From Candidatus Liptonbacteria bacterium RIFCSPLOWO2_01_FULL_53_13 (GTDB taxonomy: Bacteria > Patescibacteriota > Minisyncoccia > UBA6257 > 2-01-FULL-56-20): DNA of 15,273 bases. A program made the translations under genes and the position numbers. Of the stretch, positions 6,243-14,137 are shown piece after piece. Every line of letters starts with the position of its first letter. Position 1 is the first letter of the stretch. Where the stretch lies: the NCBI GenBank assembly GCA_001818895.1, contig MHLB01000011.1, positions 1 to 15,273 on the forward strand, given 5' to 3'. Under the pieces are notes generated by a model. That model saw nothing but the letters and a program-made list of their open reading frames with translations. It had not been told where the DNA came from and ran no database searches.

Positions 6243-6728
6243 TTATCTGCCGCCCGCCGGCCGTATCTGCACCGATTGCGCCGTCACGCTTCCGTCCGTA
6301 TTCATGTTCCCCGTTACCGTTATCTGCTCGCCCGCCTTAAGATCGTCAAGCGACCCGCTTGTGGATTTCATTACCTGCGTGGAAGACGAGAAAAACACTA
6401 TCCGAGACCCGCCTTGACTCGGCGAGGCAAGTCCTCCTCCCTGACTTGACGAAGTAGCTCCGTTCATCTGGCGCGGATCGCGCAAGGTAACCGTGATGCT
6501 TTTCTCGTCTTTGCTCGTTATTTCTCCCGAGACAAACCCGCCGTTTTGTAAAGCGCCCGTTCGTCCCGCAGCGCCTCCTGCGCCTTCGATCCGCTGAAAT
6601 CCCGTTCCTCTTGCTCCGGCAGAAAGATTTTGCGCACTTGTATTGCCCGCGCCGTATTTCATTCCGCCATAAAAACTCACCCCCACGACCACGACCAGTC
6701 CGATTATTATTTGTATTTTTCTGTTCAT
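6243..6728 (-). CDS. Membrane-anchored DUF5666-like protein
   Basis: A 161-residue protein with an N-terminal anchor (residues 5-21), a glycine/serine/alanine-rich low-complexity linker (about 26-62), and a C-terminal beta domain. The domain reads GGFVSGEITSKDEKSITVTLRD (63-84), a Ser/Gly loop (91-108), SRIVFFSSSTQV (108-119), LDDLKAGEQITVTG (127-140) and GSVTAQSVQI (146-155). That is the DUF5666 pattern: a small barrel with an L-x-x-L-x-x-G-x-x-V-x-V-x-G core and a final A-x-x-I/V strand. No catalytic residues are evident. Presumably it sits on the outer face of the membrane. It is the last gene before the palindrome region and follows the MacB-like permease at 207 bp. Its upstream region is A-rich with no clear -10 or Shine-Dalgarno sequence. 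Confidence 0.75.
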   Translation of the reverse strand: MNRKIQIIIGLVVVVGVSFYGGMKYGAGNTSAQNLSAGARGTGFQRIEGAGGAAGRTGALQNGGFVSGEITSKDEKSITVTLRDPRQMNGATSSSQGGGLASPSQGGSRIVFFSSSTQVMKSTSGSLDDLKAGEQITVTGNMNTDGSVTAQSVQIRPAGGR

Positions 6729-6777
6729 TTGTTTTGTTTTTGTTTTATTGTTCCGCCCGACCGCGGGTTGTATTTTT

Positions 6778-6882
6778 TGAAATCCCTCGCCCCTGCGGGC
6801 ACTCCCTTTAGCAACCCTTCAACAGGTTCCCGCCGTCGCTGAAGCTTTGGCGGGCAGGCAGGGTAAAAGGGAGAATAAATCC
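6778..6882. repeat. Third copy of the AAATCCCT/ACTCCCTTTA repeat, with a larger interior
   Basis: AAATCCCT, hairpin GCCC-CTGC-GGGC (6789-6800), then CTCCCTTT (6802-6809) pairing with AAAGGGAG (6866-6873), and finally AATAAATCC. It is the same plan as at 2231-2374. Here the outer stem encloses 56 nt with two further hairpins: AACC...GGTT (6813-6828) and CCCGCC...GGCGGG (6829-6854). The whole could fold like a cloverleaf. It lies between the MacB-like permease and the DUF5666-like gene. Confidence 0.7.
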
Positions 6883-6889
6883 ATTTACT

Positions 6890-6921
6890 CATATCTCTAT
6901 ATCTCCATATCTTACATATCC
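6890..6921. repeat. Degenerate tandem CATATCTC repeat
   Basis: Four imperfect units of 7-9 nt: CATATCTC, TATATCTC, CATATCTTA, CATATCC. This AT-rich patch begins 15 bp after the permease stop (minus strand) in an otherwise GC-balanced sequence. Confidence 0.7.
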
Positions 6922-6935
6922 TTTCGCGCTCGACC

Positions 6936-8159
6936 CTACTCATACCTCAATGCTTCAATCGGATTCAATCCCGCTGCGCGCCGGGCAGGATAATATCCGA
7001 ACAAGATGCCGATGCCTGCCGATACGCCGAACGCGAGCGCAACCGCCGACCATGAAATTGAGGTTGCGATTCCGGCGAATTGCGCAACGAGAAGCGACAC
7101 TCCCCACCCAAAAAGCACGCCGATCACTCCCCCGACGAAGGTGAGCGTCACCGATTCGGCAAGGAACTGCGTGCTGATGTCCTTTCGCTTCGCACCAATC
7201 GCTTTCCTTAGACCAATCTCGCGCGTCCGTTCGGTTACCGTGGTGAGCATCATATTCATAATACCGATGCCTCCCACTACGAGAGAAATGCCCGCAATGG
7301 CCCCGAGAAGAATGGTGAAAGTATTGGTTATGGATGCCGCGGTCGCCACAATATCCGCCTGATTGAGTATGCTGAAATCCGCGGTTTGCGGAGGAATAAT
7401 ATTATGGCGAGAAAGCAAAAGGTCGTTGATCTGCTGCTGAATGGCCGGCATGGATTCCTGGTCTTTCGCCTGCACGCTGATGGTGGTCACGTACGTATCG
7501 CCCGCCAAAAACCGCTGTGCGGTGGAGAGCGGGACGAATATCATATCGTCCTGGCTTCCGAACCCGCTTCCTCCCTTCGCCTTGGTAACACCGATGATCT
7601 TGAAATCAACTTTGTTGATGCGTATCGTCTGTCCGATGGCATTCGCTCCCTCTCCGAAGAGATCGGTGAGCACCGTGGGGCCGATTACGGCCACGCGGGA
7701 AAGAGCGCGCACATTACTGTCGGTGACGAACGAACCTTCCTCAATTTCAATATTCCGCACGGAAGGATAAGCGGCGACGGTGCCGACCACTTGCGTATTG
7801 GTATTCGTGCCGCGCGCGGTTACTTGATACCTGCGGGACACTTCCGGAGCAACGGCATTCGCATCCGTCACCTCTTTTGAGATCGCATCCGCGTCTTCCT
7901 GAGTAAGCGTTTGCGCGCTTCCGCGTCCCGCGCTCACCTGCACTCCCGCTCCCCGCTGGGCGCCCGGCATGACGAGAAGCAGATTGGAGCCGATGGACTG
8001 GATGTTCGCCTCAATCGTTCCCTGTGCCCCTTGGCCGATGGAGATCATTGCAATGACCGAACCGATGCCTATCACAATACCGAGCATGGTGAGCCCCGTG
8101 CGCACTTTGTTCACGGTGAGAGACGAATGAGTTTCTTCAAATAGATCGATGAGAGTCAT
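6936..8159 (-). CDS. MacB-like ABC transporter permease (FtsX fold)
   Basis: A 407-residue permease of the MacB class. The N-terminal cytoplasmic helix and first membrane span (21-44, GLTMLGIVIGIGSVIAMISI) lead into a large extracytoplasmic MacB periplasmic-core domain (about 45-275). Three C-terminal spans follow (277-304, 333-359, 370-390). Conserved FtsX/MacB stretches are GGIGIMNMMLTTVTERTREIGLRKAIGAKRKDI (about 296-328), with the coupling helix, and the end PARRAAGLNPIEALRYE. It works with the ATPase and adaptor encoded just upstream. Such exporters move peptides, antibiotics or lipoproteins; in a cell lacking an outer membrane it would export across the single membrane. The spacer before it is a short degenerate repeat with no Shine-Dalgarno sequence. 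Confidence 0.95.
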   Translation of the reverse strand: MTLIDLFEETHSSLTVNKVRTGLTMLGIVIGIGSVIAMISIGQGAQGTIEANIQSIGSNLLLVMPGAQRGAGVQVSAGRGSAQTLTQEDADAISKEVTDANAVAPEVSRRYQVTARGTNTNTQVVGTVAAYPSVRNIEIEEGSFVTDSNVRALSRVAVIGPTVLTDLFGEGANAIGQTIRINKVDFKIIGVTKAKGGSGFGSQDDMIFVPLSTAQRFLAGDTYVTTISVQAKDQESMPAIQQQINDLLLSRHNIIPPQTADFSILNQADIVATAASITNTFTILLGAIAGISLVVGGIGIMNMMLTTVTERTREIGLRKAIGAKRKDISTQFLAESVTLTFVGGVIGVLFGWGVSLLVAQFAGIATSISWSAVALAFGVSAGIGILFGYYPARRAAGLNPIEALRYE

Positions 8160-8188
8160 TAGTAATTAGAAATTAGTAATTGGTAATT
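8159..8188. repeat. Degenerate TTAGTAATT repeat joining ATPase and permease genes
   Basis: TTAGTAATT (8159-8167) recurs at 8173-8181, followed by GGTAATT (8182-8188). This pure A/T/G patch fills the whole gap between the ATPase stop and permease start and touches both codons. Confidence 0.75.
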
Positions 8189-8895
8189 TATTCCCCGGTT
8201 GCCGTTCGTTTATGATGGTTCTTCTTGTCTTCCAAAATAAGCCCATCTTGAATGTGAATAATCCTGTCGGCATGTTCGGCGACATACGGCTCGTGCGTGA
8301 TGAGTATTATTGTATGGTGTTCGCGGTGGTTCAGCTCCTGAAACGTACCAAGTACCACTTCTCCGGTTTTTGTATCAAGATTGCCGGTCGGTTCGTCCGC
8401 GAGGATTATGCTTGGGTTATTGACGAGCGCGCGCGCGATCGCAACTCTCTGCATCTGGCCTCCCGAAAGCTGGTTGGAAAGATGCGTCCAGCGGTCTTCC
8501 GGAAGCCCTGCGGCTTCAAGCGCCTTGCGGGCATGGAGTTCGCGCGTATGCTTCGGAATGCCCGCATAGACGAGCGGAAGCATCACGTTTCGCAAGACCG
8601 TCGCGCGGGAAAGAAGATTGAACGATTGAAATACAAAGCCGATCTTTCCCTGGCGGATATCGGCGAGTTCGTCGTCGGAAAGATTCGCCACGTTATTGCC
8701 GTCAAGCACATACGCGCCGGCAGTCGGCGCGTCAAGGCATCCCAGGATATGCATGAGAGTTGACTTTCCCGAACCGGAAGGACCCATAATCGCGACGAAC
8801 TCCCCTTCCCGTATCTCAAACGAGACGCCCTTCAACACCACCGTTTCCACGTCGCCGTTTATATAGACCTTCGTAATATCTTTGCAGGCAATCAT
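8188..8895 (-). CDS. MacB/LolD-like ABC transporter ATP-binding protein
   Basis: A complete 235-residue ABC ATPase of the MacB/LolD subfamily, providing the energy for the permease encoded downstream. Motifs: Walker [10 protein letters not shown] (38-46), Q-loop FVFQ (87-90), signature [15 protein letters not shown] (143-157), Walker B IILADEP (163-169), D-loop GNLD (171-174), H-loop His201 in LITHE. The subfamily's [12 protein letters not shown] (49-60) and [18 protein letters not shown] (91-108) are present. A charged tail (about 221-235) follows the last strand. It starts 11 nt after the adaptor stop; a GGAGGAAG lies about 17-24 nt before the ATG, too far for a standard Shine-Dalgarno site and better explained as the adaptor's last codons. 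Confidence 0.97.
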   Translation of the reverse strand: MIACKDITKVYINGDVETVVLKGVSFEIREGEFVAIMGPSGSGKSTLMHILGCLDAPTAGAYVLDGNNVANLSDDELADIRQGKIGFVFQSFNLLSRATVLRNVMLPLVYAGIPKHTRELHARKALEAAGLPEDRWTHLSNQLSGGQMQRVAIARALVNNPSIILADEPTGNLDTKTGEVVLGTFQELNHREHHTIILITHEPYVAEHADRIIHIQDGLILEDKKNHHKRTATGE

Positions 8896-8906
8896 AAGAG
8901 AAGTCC

Positions 8907-10715
8907 CTATCTTCCTCCGCTAATCCCGGGGAGTCGCACGCTTGTGTTTTGCGTTGACGGGGAGGCCGTTGTTGCCGTACCGGAAATAGTCCGCGAGACC
9001 ACAAGGTCGCCTTCTTTAAGTCCGCCGAGGATTGCCGTTATGGTGTCATTCGCTTCTCCAATCTCAACTGTTTGCCTGCGAGGCGCCGTGTTGGACGCAA
9101 TCCCCTGGCTTCCCATAGCTGACGTTGCGGCAACCGCATCAACCCCCTCCAACATTTCCACGTAATACGCGCTTCCGTCGCTTTTTACCGCCCCGTTCGG
9201 CACAAGAAGCGCATCCGTCGTCGCGGAAGTGATAATTGCGGCAGAGACGCTCATAGCGGGGCGCACGCGGTCATCCTGCGTATCAAACGCGATTTTCACG
9301 CCATAATTCACCACGCCCTGGGTCGCCGTGCCGATAGTGTCCACCTGCACGACGCTTCCCGCGATGGTGAGGTCCGGGAACGCGTCAAACGTGAGCGTCA
9401 CTTTCTGTCCCGCGTTTATTTTCGCCACATCAACTTCGTTCAAAGACACTTCCGCGATTTTCTGCGCGGTAATCACGGTCGCGACCGCGGAAGCCCCCGA
9501 AGCGGAATCGCCTTTTCTCACATTAATAGCCGCGACGATGCCGTCAAACGGCGCGCGGATAAAATAATTCGCGAGCGTTTCCTTTGCGTCCCTCAATGCA
9601 TTCTCGCGCTGTGTTATCGAGAGATCCTGCGATTTCACATCCAACGGATCGGCTCCCGCCTTGAGGTTGAGAAGCGCCTCCGTCTTTTCCCGTATCGTGC
9701 GTTCCGTGCCGACTATCGTGTCCTTATCGTCTTGTATGGAGGTCTTGATATTAAGAAGGGCGCCGATGTGCGTATTCGCGGTTCCGGTATATGACTGGAG
9801 ATTTCCGATATGCGTCGTGAGCGCGGAGGGTATCCGCGAACCGCCGACGGCAAGTGTGTCGTTCACGAAATCAAGAAAACTTTTCGCGTTCTTGATCGCT
9901 TCCGAAATTGATTTCATCGTATCGTACGATTCACTGATAAGCGAGTCAACGGTCGCCTTGTCCGAATACCGGCTTGTGTTCTTATAATTCTGGAGGGTTT
10001 TTTCGTATGCCGTACGCGCGGTGGCATAACTTGCGAGCGCGGTATCGCGGAACTGCTCGGCGCTCGGCTCCTGCAATTTTATAAGATCGTAGTATGCATA
10101 TGCATTTGACTGGCTCGCGGCGAGCGTATTGCCGTTTAAAACACTCTCAAGGCCCGTCATCACGCCCGGAATATCTATAAACGCGTTCGCGATCGCGGTG
10201 AACCCATCGTCATATGCTTTCATCAAGCTGCTTTCCGCGTTTTGTTCGGACTCTTTCGCCTGTGCGAGGGTGTTTTCCGCCTGAAGGAGAGAAAGCGCGT
10301 CCGCCGGCTGAACCAGTTTTTGCAAAGAGATTTTCGCACTTTCCAGATTCGCCTCCGCGTCGCGCACCGTTTTTTCCGCGTCGCGCGAGTCAAGGCGGAC
10401 GATAAGCGTGCCGGCAGTTACCCGCTGGCCCTCGCTCACCCCGATAGCGGTGACATCTCCGGAGACCTTCGGCTTCAAATCAACCTGATTTGAAGCGGAC
10501 ACCTGCCCGGTTCCTGCGACCGATACGACAAGCGTTCCTTTTTCCGCCGCGGCAAGCACATAGCGCGTTTCCGCCGGCGCCGTTGTTAATTTTTTATATC
10601 CGTAATACCCGCCCCCGATGATGACGAGAGCAACGATGACGGCGGTGGTTTTATGGAGTAACGCATATTTTTTTATATGCGCATACCAGGTTTTTAAACG
10701 ATGGAATAATTTCAT
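8907..10715 (-). CDS. HlyD/MacA-like efflux adaptor with very long helical hairpin
   Basis: A 602-residue membrane-fusion protein that links the MacB-like transporter to the outside. One N-terminal membrane anchor (about 23-40) is followed by the first half of the lipoyl domain (62-108, VSGDVTAIGVSEGQRVTAGTLIVRLDS). A long alpha-helical region (about 111-382) precedes the second lipoyl half (384-402, FIRAPFDGIVAAINVRKGD). A beta-barrel (about 417-497, VSLNEVDVAKINAGQKV) and membrane-proximal domain (502-577) end in a Ser/Thr-rich tail. Typical MacA proteins are about 370-400 residues; the difference is in the helical insert of about 270 residues, which includes Tyr/Ser/Ala-rich coiled-coil-like stretches. 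It heads the adaptor-ATPase-permease operon. The ATG at 10715 has no Shine-Dalgarno sequence. Confidence 0.93.
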   Translation of the reverse strand: MKLFHRLKTWYAHIKKYALLHKTTAVIVALVIIGGGYYGYKKLTTAPAETRYVLAAAEKGTLVVSVAGTGQVSASNQVDLKPKVSGDVTAIGVSEGQRVTAGTLIVRLDSRDAEKTVRDAEANLESAKISLQKLVQPADALSLLQAENTLAQAKESEQNAESSLMKAYDDGFTAIANAFIDIPGVMTGLESVLNGNTLAASQSNAYAYYDLIKLQEPSAEQFRDTALASYATARTAYEKTLQNYKNTSRYSDKATVDSLISESYDTMKSISEAIKNAKSFLDFVNDTLAVGGSRIPSALTTHIGNLQSYTGTANTHIGALLNIKTSIQDDKDTIVGTERTIREKTEALLNLKAGADPLDVKSQDLSITQRENALRDAKETLANYFIRAPFDGIVAAINVRKGDSASGASAVATVITAQKIAEVSLNEVDVAKINAGQKVTLTFDAFPDLTIAGSVVQVDTIGTATQGVVNYGVKIAFDTQDDRVRPAMSVSAAIITSATTDALLVPNGAVKSDGSAYYVEMLEGVDAVAATSAMGSQGIASNTAPRRQTVEIGEANDTITAILGGLKEGDLVVSRTISGTATTASPSTQNTSVRLPGISGGR

Positions 10716-10735
10716 ATTAAGAAAACTTCAAACCC

Positions 10736-10759
10736 CTGCGTCCGCCCGGGGCGGAGCAG
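10736..10759. terminator. GC-rich hairpin between the DUF2680-like and adaptor genes
   Basis: CTGC-(G bulge)-TCCGCC pairs with GGCGGA-GCAG around a 3-nt loop, a 10-bp stem with one bulge. In the minus direction it is followed by GGGGTTTGAAGTTTTC, a poor T-tract, so it could be an attenuator or a processing/stability stem within one transcript. Confidence 0.4.
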
Positions 10760-10801
10760 AGGCAAGAAGCTGTTAGTGCAACACCATCATGCTCATGGGG
10801 G

Positions 10802-11266
10802 TTAGAACCTGAATCCTCCGCGCATTCCTTTCCCCATTGCACCGTTCCCTTTCCGGTTTTGGGAGAAATTCTGCATGACCTTCAGCCGCGAATCGGCTTG
10901 CGCCTGGGTGATAATTCCCTTATCAACCAGCGCCTGAAGCTGGGACTTCATCTGCGCGCCGCGCGCGTCCTTCATTTTTTGCGCGAGCTGGTCCGCGGTA
11001 ATGCCGTGCGCTGTTGCGATCTCTCCTATGGTTTTACCCTCGGCCCATCCGCTCTTTACGTCATCAACACTTATGCCCAGAAGAGTTGCTTCGTTCTGGA
11101 ACATCGTCTGGTGCCGCGATGCGACTTCGTCGGGAGTCGCGGCAACGAAGCCGAATCCCCCGCCGAACATTCCCATTCCTCCCGCCGATGCAACGCCGGT
11201 TCCCAGAAGCCCGAGCGCCACCGCCGAAAGGGCCGTGTAGAGCGCGATTTTATTTTTGTTTTTCAT
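10802..11266 (-). CDS. Secreted DUF2680-like helical protein
   Basis: A 154-residue exported protein. It has a basic start (MKNKNK), a hydrophobic core (8-24) and a likely signal peptidase site after VASA (residue 28). A Gly/Met/Phe-rich stretch follows (GGMGMFGGGFGF). The body is helical and regular: EVASRHQTMFQNEATLLGISVDDVKSGWAEGKTIGEIATAHGI (47-89), then QMKSQLQALVDKGIITQAQADSRLKVM (105-131). This 'helix - GI(S/T) - helix - aG(K)tigEIA' layout and the 'GIITQAQAD' turn match DUF2680/YckD-like proteins. The C-terminus is rich in Gly, Lys and Met, with no predicted enzyme motif. It lies between the membrane regulator and the exporter genes and may be a periplasm-like sensor or a chaperone; the role is unknown. 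Confidence 0.7.
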   Translation of the reverse strand: MKNKNKIALYTALSAVALGLLGTGVASAGGMGMFGGGFGFVAATPDEVASRHQTMFQNEATLLGISVDDVKSGWAEGKTIGEIATAHGITADQLAQKMKDARGAQMKSQLQALVDKGIITQAQADSRLKVMQNFSQNRKGNGAMGKGMRGGFRF

Positions 11267-11334
11267 GAATTAATGGCCACATCCATTGCGGATATCCTGA
11301 AATGGTGCGGCCTTTCCCGACCTTTCGCATATTA

Positions 11335-12075
11335 CTACCGCATGCGAACGCGGAATATTTCATTCTCCTCGGAGCCGATTCTCCTCACGCCGAACGCGCG
11401 GATAATTTCGCCCTCGCGCTCTCCGAATATGATTACGCTTTCGCCCGCGGATAACGGCCCGTCAGGAGGCATGCGGGTCATCGGAGAAACGGCGATCGAG
11501 GAGGTGCCTCCCCGCACATCATCAAGCACAAAACCGCCCTCTCCCATTTTAAGGATTGCGCCTCTATGAATATCCATGAATCTCTGCCCTCCGAATCCGC
11601 GATACATCCGTCCCGCGAAAGGAATCGGAAGCCGGTCTTCCCGCGCATATTGGAACAATCTGCCGTGCAGCCGCGTTTGCGATATGAGCGTTCCTCCGGC
11701 AATCGCAATGAGAATAATGGCAAGTGCGGTGTATAAGAGGGGTCTGCGATACGCGAAGGCGTATCGGCGAACGAGAATTTCCAAAATAACTATAAATGCC
11801 GCAGAGAGCAAAACGAGAATCCACGGAAGCGAACCGAAGAACGCGAACCATCCTCGCGAACCGAACGACGGTTCAAATAATACGCCGGTTTGCCGGAGCA
11901 CGAATGCAATAAAACTCACCAGATATATAAGTATGAGCAGGAGCACGATGCCGCCGGTTGCATAGAGCGCGGCGCGGAACGCAAAATGCCACTTCGGACG
12001 CATTTTCACTTCTCCGCGCTCGATAACGCCGAGCACGTACTCCCGAAGCGATTTTTTCTCTTGTTCGTTATGCAT
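11335..12075 (-). CDS. Membrane protein, putative anti-sigma factor
   Basis: A 246-residue protein I do not recognise as a named family. A charged cytoplasmic N-terminus (1-30, KSLREYVLGVIERGEVKMRPKWHF) precedes three membrane spans (about 32-61, 80-103, 112-132). A C-terminal domain of about 110 residues should lie outside. Within it GAILKMGEGGFVLDDV...LSAGESVIIFGEREGEIIRAFGVRRI resembles the beta pattern of the DUF5666-like protein at 6243-6728. Its ATG overlaps the sigma factor stop by 8 nt (ATGCATAA), the usual coupling for a sigma/anti-sigma pair. I infer it holds the sigma factor at the membrane; no zinc-binding HxxxCxxC motif of ZAS anti-sigma factors is present, so it would be a different type. 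Confidence 0.6.
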   Translation of the reverse strand: MHNEQEKKSLREYVLGVIERGEVKMRPKWHFAFRAALYATGGIVLLLILIYLVSFIAFVLRQTGVLFEPSFGSRGWFAFFGSLPWILVLLSAAFIVILEILVRRYAFAYRRPLLYTALAIILIAIAGGTLISQTRLHGRLFQYAREDRLPIPFAGRMYRGFGGQRFMDIHRGAILKMGEGGFVLDDVRGGTSSIAVSPMTRMPPDGPLSAGESVIIFGEREGEIIRAFGVRRIGSEENEIFRVRMR

Positions 12076-12628
12076 GTGCGTGCATCAATTCTTTTAGTAT
12101 CGCCTTTCCTCGGTTCAAGCGAACTCCCACGGTGGAAACGGGAATCTCCAGAACCTCGGCAATGTGCGAGTAATCCATATCTTCAAAATAATACAGCACG
12201 AGCGGTTCGCGATATTTCGGGCTGATGTTCGCAAGGTGCATGTCCAGCATTTCACGCATTTCGCGCCGTGCGGCGTTCCCGTCCGCGGTTTCCGCCGCTA
12301 CGGGATGCGGAAAGAGCAAGTCGGGGTCGAATGAAATGGTCGGGATTTTGCTTTTTTTCGCGAGCGCATTTACGAATTCGTTATGGGCGATGCGGTATAT
12401 CCACGGCGAAAATCTTCGCTTCGCGTCAAATCCCTGGATGTTCGCATACGCCTTGATGAACGCCTCTTGTACGACATCTTTTCGGTCATCAATTTCGGAG
12501 AGAAATTTTCCGGCGTAACGCATGATTTTCTCCTCATATCGGGACACGAGCTCTCCAAATGCTTGAGTGTCGCCCCGTTGTACCTCTTCTACTATCATTT
12601 CATCCGTCTTGTCAGGCATAGTATCCAT
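12068..12628 (-). CDS. ECF-type RNA polymerase sigma factor
   Basis: A 186-residue sigma-70 family protein of the ECF group with only regions 2 and 4. Region 2 (about 15-90): AFGELVSRYEEKIMRYAGKFL, the DVVQEAFIKAY core-binding helix (51-61), and the -10 recognition part FSPWIYRIAHNEFVNALAKKSK (73-94). A short acidic linker (100-120) leads to region 4 (about 122-182), with SPKYREPLVLYYFEDMDYSHIAEVLEIPVSTVGVRLNRGKAIL, the helix-turn-helix that reads the -35. It directs RNA polymerase to a stress regulon, most likely the genes downstream. It has its own housekeeping-type promoter and is translationally coupled to the membrane protein. I take the ATG at 12628 since it fits a leaderless start; the ATG at 12619 (MPDK) is the alternative. 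Confidence 0.96.
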   Translation of the reverse strand: MDTMPDKTDEMIVEEVQRGDTQAFGELVSRYEEKIMRYAGKFLSEIDDRKDVVQEAFIKAYANIQGFDAKRRFSPWIYRIAHNEFVNALAKKSKIPTISFDPDLLFPHPVAAETADGNAARREMREMLDMHLANISPKYREPLVLYYFEDMDYSHIAEVLEIPVSTVGVRLNRGKAILKELMHAHA

Positions 12629-12635
12629 CCTGTCT

Positions 12636-12641
12636 ATTATA
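12636..12641 (-). promoter_or_regulatory. -10 box TATAAT for the ECF sigma gene, leaderless
   Basis: On the minus strand a consensus TATAAT (12641-12636) is followed by 7 nt (AGACAGG) and the ATG at 12628. TG occurs 3 nt before the hexamer, not the 1 nt of an extended -10. It lies 7 bp from the purA terminator's T-run. It looks like a housekeeping promoter, not one of ECF type, so simple autoregulation is not evident. Confidence 0.7.
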
Positions 12642-12648
12642 CTACACT

Positions 12649-12674
12649 AAAACGGCGAACTATATTTCGCCGTT
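12649..12674 (-). terminator. Intrinsic terminator of purA
   Basis: On the minus strand AACGGCGAA-ATATAG-TTCGCCGTT is a perfect 9-bp stem with a 6-nt loop, followed by TTTTAG if the last stem T residues are counted. It begins 31 bp after the purA stop and ends just before the sigma gene -10 box. The T-run is short, so termination may be partial. Confidence 0.65.
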
Positions 12675-12705
12675 CCCCTCGCTTCTCGCGATCCCCCGCA
12701 CCGAT

Positions 12706-14137
<1,432 letters not shown>

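Noticed and set aside
5775..6340. Plus-strand ORFs of 88 and 97 codons in the gap between cupredoxin and DUF5666-like genes
   Set aside because: They are rich in P, C, R and W, cross all the palindromes, overlap a real gene at the end, and have no promoter at the start; they look like chance frames in GC-rich DNA.
8888..8920. GGAGGAAG as ribosome binding site of the MacB-like ATPase
   Set aside because: It is about 17 nt from the ATG and encodes the last residues of the adaptor (SGGR), so the match is probably accidental.
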